Source: Extibacter muris
GTDB taxonomy: Bacteria > Bacillota > Clostridia > Lachnospirales > Lachnospiraceae
NCBI RefSeq assembly: GCF_004345005.1
Contig: NZ_SMMX01000003.1
Coordinates: 186,001 to 250,000 of the forward strand
Reading direction: 5' to 3'
Length of the DNA: 64,000 nt
A program made the translations under genes and the position numbers. The notes beneath the pieces are model-generated. The model worked only from the letters and a program-made list of their open reading frames with translations. It ran no database searches and was not told the origin of the DNA. Positions 16,158 to 24,694 of the stretch are shown here, piece after piece. Position 1 is the first letter of the stretch; every line of letters begins with the position of its first letter.

Positions 16158-17189
16158 TTATAAAAGCATCTGCTCCAGACTTGAGATAAACCGGGAGATA
16201 TTTTCTCTATGCAGGCAATAGTATACTTTGCCTTCCTTTTTCTCGACTGTCACGAAACCGCAGGAGAGAAGCGTGTTCGTATGATGAGATACCGTGGACG
16301 GAGAGAGCCCGAGGTGCTCTGACAGCTTCAGGTTGTACATGGGCGACTCTTTAAGGGCGCACAGTATATCCAGCTTGCTTTTATCGCTGATGGATTTCAC
16401 CTGCCGGATGACAGCGTCCTTTGTCAGACGTCCGGATGCTTCGTCTGCGATAAGCGTTTCGATGGAAAGCCCGAAGTAACCATACGTGTAGAGAACCATC
16501 TGAATCAGCGGCATTGCGAGAGAGGGATACAGGGCCGGCTTGTCTGCACAGGCATCTGCAATCTTGAAGAAATCGGGCGCATGGTAAGAAGCCAGCTGTT
16601 CCAACTGTAGACGCAGAGGTTCTTCCACGGCTGCCAGCGCTTTTGCGTATGCGTCTTTATTGCTTTCCACAGCTTTGTACAGACTGGTAAGCCAGTAGTC
16701 AGCCTTTCTCAGAAGATTAAGCATGTACCATTTCTCTTCGCTCTCGAGATCAGCCCCGTCTATGAAGTCTATGAGCGATGTTTCATCGGGCAGCTGCGGG
16801 AGCTCCTTTATATCCGGAAGGCGGGGATGCTCTCCGGAATCTGTGATAAAGTAAGCCAGAAGGCTGCGCAGTTCCAGAAGATCCAGATTCTCGGGATGAT
16901 CTATGCAGGAGCGCTTTTCGATTGCGAGCACAAAGATAATCATAAATGTATCCTCGGAAAAGCTTTCAAACAAAGCGTCTTCTTCCGGTTTCTGCACTTT
17001 GTGCTTTTGAAAAGTTTCCACATACTTATCAAATGTCTTCAGATGTTCTCTGTAAAAGAGCTCACCGCTGACGCCATAGTCATCAAGCGCATATATCATC
17101 TTTTCTTTCCAAGTGTCCGAGTGGCAGAGGAAAAGGAGAGAAAGTATCTCAAACAGCGGGTCAAGTTGATTCTTTATCGTTAGCTTCAT
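16158..17189 (-). CDS. ArsR-type winged-helix regulator with a large N-terminal domain
   Basis: A 343-residue protein. Residues about 265-340 form an ArsR-type winged helix (SKLDILCALKESPMYNLKL, then LGLSPSTVSHHTNTLLSCGF and KEGKVYYCL). The roughly 260 residues before it are helical, have no signal peptide and match no domain I recognise; similar proteins in Lachnospiraceae often sit beside fused ABC exporters. The exporter at 9520-11166 is on the same strand on the other side of the mobile element and may be its original partner, though a terminator now lies between them. Start at 17189; a promoter is likely in the AT-rich 17200-17260. Confidence 0.8.
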   Translation of the reverse strand: MKLTIKNQLDPLFEILSLLFLCHSDTWKEKMIYALDDYGVSGELFYREHLKTFDKYVETFQKHKVQKPEEDALFESFSEDTFMIIFVLAIEKRSCIDHPENLDLLELRSLLAYFITDSGEHPRLPDIKELPQLPDETSLIDFIDGADLESEEKWYMLNLLRKADYWLTSLYKAVESNKDAYAKALAAVEEPLRLQLEQLASYHAPDFFKIADACADKPALYPSLAMPLIQMVLYTYGYFGLSIETLIADEASGRLTKDAVIRQVKSISDKSKLDILCALKESPMYNLKLSEHLGLSPSTVSHHTNTLLSCGFVTVEKKEGKVYYCLHRENISRFISSLEQMLL

Positions 17190-17341
17190 AAGGCTTCACC
17201 ATCCGATTTCTTATTATTATAATAGTCATTTTATATTATACCGCAGACCCATTATTACAACAAGGGAAAACACACGTATACCCTCCAATATAACACCAGA
17301 CTTCTGTTTTGTGGTAATGTTTCAACAGGAGGTGTCTGACA

Positions 17342-17985
17342 ATGAAGACTTACAGGACTGCTGAGGTTGCATCAATCATAGGAATACATCCGAACACGGT
17401 CAGGCTGTATGAGGAATTACATCTCATTCCAAGGCCGGAGCGCCAGCCAAAAGGGTACCGGATTTTTACAGATTTTCATATCGAACAGCTCAGGCTTGCC
17501 CAGCTCGCTTTTCAGATAGAGGTGCTGCAGAATGGCCTGCGCAAGAAAATCATTCAGATGATAAAGATATCCGCGGACGGGGACTTTGATAGGGCGCTTG
17601 CACTGTCCCACGAATATATCATACAAGTGAGACAAGAGCGGGCTAACGCAGAAGAGGCGATAGAAATCGTAAAGCAGCTCCTGTCCGGCGGAAATGAAGC
17701 AGGCAGCCGCTGCTTGAAAAGAAGTATCCGAATACTTACATGTTTCAATGGATACGTTACGGAACTGGGAGATGAACGGCCTGCTGACGGTCAAGCGCAG
17801 GCAGAATGGGTACCGGGTGTATACGGATCAAGATATCAGCCGCCTGAAGATCAGCCGATTCTTACGGTGCGCGAATTATTCGCTGGAGGCAATCCGGAAT
17901 ATGCTGCAGCAAGTATCTGCTGACCCGGATATCGATATCAAAGAAGCTCTGGATACGCCGAAAGAGGATGCGGACATCATCACGG
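17342..17985 (+). pseudogene. Double-HTH MerR-type regulator, frameshifted and truncated
   Basis: The first half (MKTYRTAEVASIIGIHPNTV, RLYEELHLIPRPERQPKGYR) is a good MerR DNA-binding domain with a helical tail to about residue 120. Near 17718 the frame breaks; one frame over, a second MerR-like domain continues (EVSEYLHVSMDTLRNWEMNG, NGYRVYTDQDISRLKI, CANYSLEAIRNML). The sequence then runs without a stop into a decapitated ABC ATPase at about 17986. Regulators of this double-domain type normally stand in front of an ABC transporter, so a deletion has joined the two genes and removed the end of one and the start of the other. Confidence 0.75.
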
Positions 17986-18340
17986 TGTCCGTGACTTGCC
18001 CGGAGGGCAGCGGCAGCGTCTGTTTATTGTCCTTGCACTTATGCCGGATCCGGAAGTCGTATTTCTGGATGAACTGACAACCGGACTGGACGCAAAAGCG
18101 CGCAGGGAAGTCTGGAAGATCCTGGAAGGATTGAAGGGAAAGGGGATGACTATTTTTCTGACCTCCCATTTCATGGACGAAGTAGAAGCCTTGTGCGATC
18201 AGATCTGTATACTAAAGAAGGGAAGTATCGTGTTTTATGGCACGGTTTCAGAAGCAATAGAAGGAAGCCCTTATGAAAAATTCGAGGACGCTTACCTTTG
18301 GTACACGGAAGAGGAGGTGCAGGCAGATGAAAACTTTTAG
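17986..18340 (+). pseudogene. ABC transporter ATPase fragment (N-terminal half missing)
   Basis: The remnant begins at the signature motif (LPGGQRQRLFIV) and keeps Walker B (VVFLDELTTGLD) and the H-loop (LTSHFMDEVEALC), but the Walker A/P-loop half, about 130 residues, is gone. It cannot bind ATP normally. The permease remnant starts within its last codons. Together with the broken MerR gene upstream it marks a decayed regulator-ABC cassette. Confidence 0.8.
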
Positions 18341-18689
18341 GACAATGTTAAAAACAGAGTTGAAATTGTCGCTTCGGGGTATGGATATGTTCATATTTGC
18401 TATCTGCGTTCCGCTGGCAGTGCTCATTATCCTTGGGATTATATATGGGGACAAGCCGGCCTTTGACGGGGCGGAATATACGTTCACGGAACAGTCCTTT
18501 GGTGCGCTTGCCACCATCTCCATATGTGCGGGAGGAGTGATGGGACTGCAGCTGACACAGGGGATAAAGCTGTTGAAAGCTGCAACTTTGGGATTAGAGG
18601 TCGATCGTGTACTCGCCCCGGCTGTCATAATGTCGGTTTTTGCCCTTGTATGCATTACCATTTCCGTGAAATGCTTTCAATGGGTATAG
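18327..18689 (+). pseudogene. ABC-2 permease fragment
   Basis: From the ATG at 18327 (MKTFRTMLKTELKLSLRGMD) the protein follows an ABC-2 type permease through its first helix (MFIFAICVPLAVLIILGIIY) and second helix (TISICAGGVMGLQL). The similarity then ends and the frame closes after 120 residues, where complete permeases have about 240 and four more helices. A GAGGAGG site precedes the start. The aminopeptidase gene on the other strand ends 17 bases beyond. Confidence 0.72.
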
Positions 18690-18706
18690 TGCTTACGTGT
18701 GGATGA

Positions 18707-20017
18707 TCAGCCAATATGGTAGCTGCCGTCTTCCTTACATCGTATCAGGCTTTCATAAAAAGTCCTGGATGCGCGGAGCAGATAACCGGTGTCTCTGGCA
18801 CCGGCTGTCTCATATGGAGAATGCATCGCCAGCTGTGCCAGCCCGATATCCACGGTGTTCATAGCCGTCTGCGTGTTGGCGATATTGCCGAGGGTGGAGC
18901 CTCCTGCCATATCGGATCGGTTCAGGAAGGTCTGGTACGGGACCCCCGCCTTTTGGCAGACAGACTTGAATATAGCGGCAGACACGGCGTCTGTCGTATA
19001 TTTCTGGTTGGCGCTGTACTTTATGACGATGCCCTCGTTCATATAAGGCCGGTTCGTCTCGTCGGTCCTGCCCGGCTGGTTCGGGTGCACCGCATGGGCA
19101 TTGTCCGCCGATACCATGAAGCTGGAAGCCATCATCGTATGATAGGTCTCCTCGCTATTGCCTAGAGCTATGCAGATACGTCTGAGCGTATCTCTGATAA
19201 ATGTGGAGGCGGCCCCCTGCTTGCTCGTGCTACCGACTTCTTCGTTATCGAGCATACAGAAGACAGGGACGGACGAAGTCTCTTTGGAGGCTGTAAAACC
19301 TTTCAGCGTGGCAAATGCGCACTGCAGGTCGTCAAGCCTTCCGCAGGAGATGAATGCGTTTGCGGCACCCCAGACAGTACCCGGCATACGGTTGTACAGG
19401 AACAGGTCGCTGCCAAGGATATCGGCTGCCTGGACACCTGCCGTCTCTGCCATAAGCTGCATAAAAGAATCTTTTGATGAAAAGTCGTCATACAAGGGCA
19501 GCAGATCTGTCTGCGGATTATACTTGTAGCCTTCGTTCGCTTCGCGGTTCATGTGGATTGCGAGATTCGGTATAAGAAGAAGGTCCCGGTCCACATTGAC
19601 CAGACGGGTCGCAACGCCGCCGCCATTCCGCACGAGCAGGCGCCCGGCAGCTGACAGAGGGCGGTCAAGCCAGGCGGACATCAGCATGCCGCCGTATTTC
19701 TCTACGTTAAGCCGGATATATTTCTGCTCGGATGCGATTTCCGGGTTCTCCTTGATCTTGAAAGAGGGCGAGTCGCTGTGGCTGGCTACGATATGGAATC
19801 CCCCGCGTATCTCTTCCGGAATCCGGAACGCGATGACAGAAGACAGGTTTCGTGTGACATAGTAGCGTCCTCCTCTATCCAATTCCCATGCCTGATGTTC
19901 CTCGAGCCGCTTATACCCTATGGCCGTGAGCATTTCCACGGCAGTTCGTACGGCATGGTAAGGGCTCGGGCTTTTCTCTATAAATGTAAACAGTTCCTCT
20001 GTTATCTGCATATCCAT
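18707..20017 (-). CDS. apeB: M18-family aminopeptidase
   Basis: A 436-residue, full-length M18 metallopeptidase. Metal ligands and catalytic residues are visible in HIVASHSDSPSFKIK (His, Asp), MLDNEEVGS (Glu-Glu), SADNAHAVHPN and the C-terminal NTVDIGLAQLAMHS histidine region. It removes N-terminal, preferably acidic or neutral, residues from peptides in the cytoplasm and forms large tetrahedral complexes. It is a single gene, convergent with the decayed ABC cassette, with its own promoter region in 20018-20100. Confidence 0.95.
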   Translation of the reverse strand: MDMQITEELFTFIEKSPSPYHAVRTAVEMLTAIGYKRLEEHQAWELDRGGRYYVTRNLSSVIAFRIPEEIRGGFHIVASHSDSPSFKIKENPEIASEQKYIRLNVEKYGGMLMSAWLDRPLSAAGRLLVRNGGGVATRLVNVDRDLLLIPNLAIHMNREANEGYKYNPQTDLLPLYDDFSSKDSFMQLMAETAGVQAADILGSDLFLYNRMPGTVWGAANAFISCGRLDDLQCAFATLKGFTASKETSSVPVFCMLDNEEVGSTSKQGAASTFIRDTLRRICIALGNSEETYHTMMASSFMVSADNAHAVHPNQPGRTDETNRPYMNEGIVIKYSANQKYTTDAVSAAIFKSVCQKAGVPYQTFLNRSDMAGGSTLGNIANTQTAMNTVDIGLAQLAMHSPYETAGARDTGYLLRASRTFYESLIRCKEDGSYHIG

Positions 20018-20157
20018 ATAAAATCCTCCATTTTATCGATGATTCTAGAGCTACAACCATTTTATAATAAAGGAAGGATATGGGCAAGGGGAGAAAAAAG
20101 GCCGATGGTGAAACATGAATTTACTATTTCATTTTACGGCGGATAGTGAAAAAATAG

Positions 20158-20188
20158 TTGACTTGGAGCGCACTCCAGGGAGTATGCT
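20158..20188 (+). promoter_or_regulatory. MerR-activated promoter of the aldo/keto reductase
   Basis: TTGACT (20158-20163) and TATGCT (20183-20188) are 19 bases apart and enclose the imperfect dyad CTTGGAG/CTCCAGG, a pattern typical of MerR-controlled promoters of aldehyde-stress genes in Firmicutes. The gene follows after a strong AAAGGAGG site. No intact MerR gene is adjacent. Confidence 0.6.
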
Positions 20189-20220
20189 TAACGTAACAGA
20201 TAAATAAAGGAGGAATCACC

Positions 20221-21360
20221 ATGATATATAAGGAATTTCAGAATCTGAAGCTTTCGGCCCTCGGGCTTGGCACGATGCGCCTACCGGTCATGGGAGACGC
20301 CCCGGATGCGCGGATAGATGAAGAACGGGCAGCCGAGATGTTCTCATATGCCATAGAAAAGGGAGTGAACTACTTTGACACGGCTTATGGATACCATGAC
20401 GGAGAGTCGGAGACGGTCACGGGCAGGATTCTGTCTAAGTACCCGCGTGACAGCTACTATCTCGCTACGAAGTTTCCGGGATATGATCTGGCAAATATGG
20501 ATAAGGTGGAGGCGATATTTGAAGAACAGCTTGAGAAATGCGGGGTGGAATATTTTGACTTTTATCTGTTCCACAATGTGTATGAGAAGAATATCGATCC
20601 GTATCTCGATGAGAAATACGGCATCATGGACTATCTTTTAAAACAGAAGGAAGCCGGAAGAATCCGGCATCTAGGCTTTTCTGCTCATGGACGTTATGAC
20701 ACGATGAAGCGTTTCCTGGACGCATACGGAGGCGAGATGGAATTCTGCCAGATACAGCTCAATTATCTGGACTGGAAGCTTCAGGACGCCAAGGCCAAAG
20801 TGGACCTGCTGAATGAATATGATATTCCAATCTGGGTGATGGAACCGCTGCGCGGCGGGAAGCTGGCAGAACTTCCGCAGGAAAATGCCGGAAGGCTGAA
20901 TACGCTCCGTCCGGATGAGGGAGTGCCGGCCTGGGCGTTCCGGTTCCTGCAGTCCGTGCCGGGAGTGACGATGGTCCTCTCCGGCATGTCCAATATGGCA
21001 CAGCTGAAAGCCAATATTGCTACATATGCAGAAGAAAAGCCGCTGAGTGATGAAGAGTGGAAGGTGTTGATGGAAGTGACAGACAGCATGCTGGACATCC
21101 TGCCATGCACAGCCTGCCGCTACTGCACCGCCCACTGCCCGAAGGGGCTGGATATTCCTACGCTGCTGTCGCTCTACAATGAGACACGTTTTGTGAACGG
21201 ACTGATCACTCATATGGCGGTGGATGCCATACCGGAGGAAAAGCGCCCTTCCGCCTGTATCGGGTGCAAAAGCTGCGAGGCAGTCTGTCCGCAGCAGCTT
21301 GAGATTGCGGGTGCGATGAGCGACTTTACGAGAAGGCTGAATGAACCCGCCGGATTATAA
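20221..21360 (+). CDS. Aldo/keto reductase with C-terminal ferredoxin domain
   Basis: A 379-residue protein. The TIM-barrel AKR part (1-280) has the catalytic set Asp/Tyr in YFDTAYGYHDGE, Lys in YLATKFPG and His in FYLFHNV. The last 100 residues carry two [4Fe-4S] motifs, CTACRYCTAHCPKGLD and CIGCKSCEAVCPQ. Such fusions reduce aldehydes or ketones in anaerobes, probably with electrons entering through the clusters. The MerR-type promoter suggests induction by an aldehyde or electrophile. It is a single-gene unit. Confidence 0.93.
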   Translation: MIYKEFQNLKLSALGLGTMRLPVMGDAPDARIDEERAAEMFSYAIEKGVNYFDTAYGYHDGESETVTGRILSKYPRDSYYLATKFPGYDLANMDKVEAIFEEQLEKCGVEYFDFYLFHNVYEKNIDPYLDEKYGIMDYLLKQKEAGRIRHLGFSAHGRYDTMKRFLDAYGGEMEFCQIQLNYLDWKLQDAKAKVDLLNEYDIPIWVMEPLRGGKLAELPQENAGRLNTLRPDEGVPAWAFRFLQSVPGVTMVLSGMSNMAQLKANIATYAEEKPLSDEEWKVLMEVTDSMLDILPCTACRYCTAHCPKGLDIPTLLSLYNETRFVNGLITHMAVDAIPEEKRPSACIGCKSCEAVCPQQLEIAGAMSDFTRRLNEPAGL

Positions 21361-21393
21361 GTGGAAGACTAAGCATGAATGGCAACGTATAAA

Positions 21394-21423
21394 TTGACAT
21401 CTGAACCGGAACTTTAGTATACT
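21394..21423 (+). promoter_or_regulatory. Sigma-A type promoter of the nickel island
   Basis: A consensus TTGACA (21394-21399) and TATACT (21418-21423) with an 18-base spacer, upstream of the DUF3842 gene. The 58-base leader that follows includes a short dyad but no recognised riboswitch. Confidence 0.6.
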
Positions 21424-21481
21424 CAGAGTAGCAGCCTTGCCAGTTAGAGCAAGTCTGGGAAGATATTAAGGAAGTAACGAT

Positions 21482-21907
21482 ATGGAGAATGACAAAGGGA
21501 CGGTTATCGTAGTCATAGACGGACAAGGCGGACGCATGGGCAGCCTGTTCATAGAGCGTTGGAAGAAGCAGGGGAAGGTGCAGGCGGAGATTGTTGCCGT
21601 GGGCACGAACAGCGCCGCGACCTCAGCCATGCTGAAAGCAGGCGCGGATAAGGCTGCCACAGGCGAGAACCCGGTCGTGGTGAATGCAAGGAAAGCGGAT
21701 TACATAGTAGGGCCTATCGGGATACTGGCGGCAGACGCGCTTCTCGGAGAAGTGACGGCAGTGATGGCGGAGTCGGTGGCCAGGAGCGATGCCAGTAAGC
21801 TGCTGATTCCGGTTAATTCGTGCGGGTTCTATGTGGCAGGCGCCGGCGGCCATACGCTCAGCGAACTCGTGGACGCCGCCGTCGATATGATTGGACAGAG
21901 CATATAG
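21482..21907 (+). CDS. DUF3842 family protein
   Basis: A 141-residue protein with a nucleotide-binding-like start (TVIVVIDGQGGRMGS) and a Gly-rich end (GFYVAGAGGHTLSEL), matching DUF3842. The family has no known activity. In clostridia it is found next to CbiMQO-type metal transporters, as it is here, which suggests a role in nickel/cobalt use. ATG at 21482 follows AAGGAAG. The structured leader of the transporter begins right after its stop codon, so its transcript may read into that leader. Confidence 0.82.
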   Translation: MENDKGTVIVVIDGQGGRMGSLFIERWKKQGKVQAEIVAVGTNSAATSAMLKAGADKAATGENPVVVNARKADYIVGPIGILAADALLGEVTAVMAESVARSDASKLLIPVNSCGFYVAGAGGHTLSELVDAAVDMIGQSI

Positions 21908-22087
21908 GGAGGCGGACACCAAGTGTCCGCGGCGTCCGGCCAGGCCGGACAGCATCTGTACGGTCAGGGCGCTGGCCAGGTAAGAAGGCGGAACAAAGAT
22001 TCCGCAGGAGAAAGATTACATAATGGAGAAAAATGCCATGAAGGTATGACGCTTCCCAAGGAAGCTTATATTTGCATGGCTTTTTTT
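21908..22087 (+). promoter_or_regulatory. Structured leader with terminator, candidate NiCo riboswitch
   Basis: A series of perfect helices lies between DUF3842 and the nickel importer: GCGGACAC/GTGTCCGC, GTCCGGC/GCCGGAC and GCGGAA/TTCCGC, with the unpaired-looking strings CCAGGTAAGAAGG and CCGCAGGAGAA. It ends in a terminator: GCCATG (22035-22040) with CATGGC (22075-22080), an inner GCTTCC/GGAAGC stem, then seven T. A four-helix junction plus terminator in front of a nickel/cobalt transporter fits the NiCo (czcD) class described from related clostridia. I am matching from memory of the motif, so the class is tentative; that this is a regulated leader is firmer. Confidence 0.5.
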
Positions 22088-22114
22088 AGACTTATAATAA
22101 GGAGGAAACAGATT

Positions 22115-23122
22115 ATGCATATGGCAGATGCATTGATAGGACCTGCGGCAGCAGGTACGATGTATGCCTGTTCCGCAGCGGCGGCGGGCTTTTCCGTCAA
22201 AAAGGTGAGGCTGGAGGATGACCCGAAGAAAATACCGGCAATGGGCGTGATGGGAGCCTTCGTATTCGCCGCCCAGATGATCAACTTTACAATTCCGGGT
22301 ACAGGTTCCTCAGGTCATCTGTGCGGAGGTGTTCTTCTGACCGCTATACTTGGGCCCTATGCCGGATTTCTGACTATGATAGGAGTCCTGCTCATACAGT
22401 GCCTGCTGTTTGCGGACGGCGGGCTTCTGGCGCTTGGATGCAACATATGGAACATGGCGTTTTACGGCTGCTTCATAGGGGGCTTCCTCATATGGAAGCA
22501 GATGATGAAGAACGGGATCAGCCGGGGGAAGATTATCTTCGCTTCTGTGGCAGCGTGTGTCGTGACCCTCCAGCTCGGTGCATTTTCCGTGACGCTTGAG
22601 ACACTGGCGTCCGGTGTTACCGAACTTCCTTTTTCTGTGTTTGCGGCAGCCATGCAGCCGATTCATCTTGCCATCGGGCTTGCGGAAGGGGCGATCACGG
22701 CTGCAGTTCTTATATTTGTGTATGAGGCAAGGCCGGAACTTATCTGGACAGGTGAGAGGGGCTTAAGGGCAGGCCGGGAAGGGAGGCTCAGCTTCAAGAA
22801 GACCATGCTTGCGCTTACGGCTGCCGCGGCAGTTACCGCCGGTGGCATATCGCTGCTTGCTTCTGCATATCCAGACGGCCTGGAATGGTCCATTGAGAAA
22901 ATAACGGGCTCCACGGAATTAGCGGCATCCGGGCAGGTGCATGTACTGGCGGAAAAGATACAGAGCGCCACTGCCTTTCTGCCCGATTATATGTTCCGCC
23001 ATACGGACTCTGCGGCGGGTACATCTGTGTCAGGTATCGTCGGCGGGGCTGCCGTCATACTGATATGTGTGCTGGCGTGCTATGCGTTCCGGTTCTTCAG
23101 AAAGAAAGAGAAGCATGAGTAA
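22115..23122 (+). CDS. Nickel ECF transporter substrate-binding subunit (NikMN/CbiM with PDGLEW domain)
   Basis: A 335-residue membrane protein, started at the ATG at 22115 after AAGGAGG so that the mature N-terminus is Met-His-Met, the metal-chelating end required in CbiM/NikM. The open frame continues further upstream, but only through the leader RNA. Residues 1-210 are the six- to seven-helix CbiM domain (GTGSSGHLCGGVLLTAILGP). The C-terminal part includes PDGLEWSIEK, the marker of the NikN-like PDGLEW domain that replaces separate CbiN. This favours nickel over cobalt. It forms the uptake complex with the next two genes. Confidence 0.9.
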   Translation: MHMADALIGPAAAGTMYACSAAAAGFSVKKVRLEDDPKKIPAMGVMGAFVFAAQMINFTIPGTGSSGHLCGGVLLTAILGPYAGFLTMIGVLLIQCLLFADGGLLALGCNIWNMAFYGCFIGGFLIWKQMMKNGISRGKIIFASVAACVVTLQLGAFSVTLETLASGVTELPFSVFAAAMQPIHLAIGLAEGAITAAVLIFVYEARPELIWTGERGLRAGREGRLSFKKTMLALTAAAAVTAGGISLLASAYPDGLEWSIEKITGSTELAASGQVHVLAEKIQSATAFLPDYMFRHTDSAAGTSVSGIVGGAAVILICVLACYAFRFFRKKEKHE

Positions 23123-23918
23123 GATAAATCAGGCGATACATGACATACATTATCTGGATGAGATGGCGGAACGGGATACGGGACTGTGCCGCCTTCATCC
23201 GCTTGCCAAGGTCATCGTGACCCTCTGGTATGTAGCGCTTACCGTGTCCTTTGACAAGTATGACCTGACGGGCCTGGCCGGAATGTGCCTCTACCCGGTC
23301 GTTCTTATGATTCACGGAGAACTGCCGGTCCGGCGCGCGCTCGTACAGCTTCGGCCAGTGCTCCTTGTCGTATGCCTTGTTGGAATCTCGAATCCGTTTT
23401 TTGATCGGAATGTGCTGTTCCATATAGCAGGAATTCCGGTGACGGGGGGAGCCGTCTCGATGCTGACACTCGTGCTCAAAGCGATGTTCGCCGTGTCCGC
23501 TTCTTATCTGCTCATTGCCACCACGTCGATAGATAATATATGCTGTGCACTTCGTATGCTGCATGTGCCGAAGATCCTCGTGACACTTGTCATGCTGATT
23601 TATCGGTACATCATTCTGATGCTGAAGGAGGCGCAGAGGGTTACGGAGGCGTATTCTCTGCGGGCGCCGCACGAGAAGGGAATCCGCTATAAAGTATGGG
23701 GGACGCTGGCCGGCCAGATGCTTCTGAGGAGCATGGACAGGGCGCAGGCCGTGTATGAGAGTATGGCGCTGAGAGGTTTTACAGGAGAATACAGTCTTAA
23801 GCGGATGGACAGAGACTGTGGGAAGAGCATACGGTATGCCGTATGCTGGTGCGCAGCCCTGACCGGCCTGCGCATATTCCCGTTATTTGAGGCTGTGGGC
23901 CGCATGCTTGGAATGTAA
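23115..23918 (+). CDS. ECF transporter transmembrane coupling protein CbiQ/NikQ
   Basis: A 267-residue T component. ATG at 23115 overlaps the end of the M subunit gene by 8 bases. Four to five hydrophobic helices precede the cytoplasmic coupling region with the two family Ala-Arg-Gly-like motifs, EAYSLRAPHEKG and ESMALRGFTGEY, which dock onto the ATPase. The N-terminus (ERDTGLCRLHPLAKVI) is also typical. It transmits ATPase motion to the nickel-binding subunit. Confidence 0.92.
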   Translation: MSKINQAIHDIHYLDEMAERDTGLCRLHPLAKVIVTLWYVALTVSFDKYDLTGLAGMCLYPVVLMIHGELPVRRALVQLRPVLLVVCLVGISNPFFDRNVLFHIAGIPVTGGAVSMLTLVLKAMFAVSASYLLIATTSIDNICCALRMLHVPKILVTLVMLIYRYIILMLKEAQRVTEAYSLRAPHEKGIRYKVWGTLAGQMLLRSMDRAQAVYESMALRGFTGEYSLKRMDRDCGKSIRYAVCWCAALTGLRIFPLFEAVGRMLGM

Positions 23919-23938
23919 ATAGGAAAGAAGGAAGAGAT

Positions 23939-24691
23939 GTGAATAAGATTGTGATAGATGGGCTTACCTTCCGGTATGGGAGCAGGGACAGGGGCCAGTC
24001 GGCGCCTGTCCTGAAAGATGCCTCCTTTTCTGTGGAAGACGGTGAATCTGTCGGTATCATCGGCGCGAACGGAGCAGGGAAGTCTACGCTGCTGAAGATA
24101 CTCGTAGGGCTGCTGCCCGGCTACGGCGGAACGGTACAGGTGTGCGGCATGGATGTGACTAAGGAGAACCTGTCCTCTATACGCAGGAAGGCTGGATATG
24201 TGTTCCAGGATTCGGACAGCCAGCTGTTCATGAACACGGTATACGAGGACGTGGCCTTTGCCCCGAGGAATTATGGGATGAGCGAGACAGAAGTGGAAGA
24301 GCGGACGCTTGGTGCACTCAGGCAGACCGGCATCGAGGAGCTGAAGGACCGGCATATCTACCGTCTGTCCGGCGGGCAGAAGAAGCTGGCCGCCATCGCT
24401 TCGGTACTTTCTATGGGGGCAGAGCTGCTGCTTATGGATGAGCCGTCGGCTGCACTTGACCCGGGGAACCGGAGGAATCTGATACATATATTGAACCGTC
24501 TGCCCGGAACGAGGCTGACCGCCTCCCACGATCTGGACTTCATCTATGACACGTGCAAGCGGACTGTCCTTCTGACCGAAGGAGCGGTCATCCGGGACGG
24601 AAAGACAGAAGAGATACTGAGAGATGAGGAGCTGCTTGTGGCACACGGGCTGGAACTGCCTCTTTCTTTCCGCTTTATGAAAGGAGTCTGA
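23939..24691 (+). CDS. ECF transporter ATPase CbiO/NikO
   Basis: A 250-residue ABC ATPase with Walker A GANGAGKSTLLKI, Q-loop GYVFQDSDSQLFM (the double-Asp Q-loop of ECF ATPases), signature RLSGGQKKLAA, Walker B LLLMDEPSAALD and switch TASHDLDF. Translation must start at the GTG at 23939: the overlapping ATG at 23937 is followed at once by TGA. A GGAAGAG ribosome site is present. It powers nickel uptake with the two preceding gene products. Confidence 0.93.
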   Translation: MNKIVIDGLTFRYGSRDRGQSAPVLKDASFSVEDGESVGIIGANGAGKSTLLKILVGLLPGYGGTVQVCGMDVTKENLSSIRRKAGYVFQDSDSQLFMNTVYEDVAFAPRNYGMSETEVEERTLGALRQTGIEELKDRHIYRLSGGQKKLAAIASVLSMGAELLLMDEPSAALDPGNRRNLIHILNRLPGTRLTASHDLDFIYDTCKRTVLLTEGAVIRDGKTEEILRDEELLVAHGLELPLSFRFMKGV

Positions 24692-24694
24692 TTG

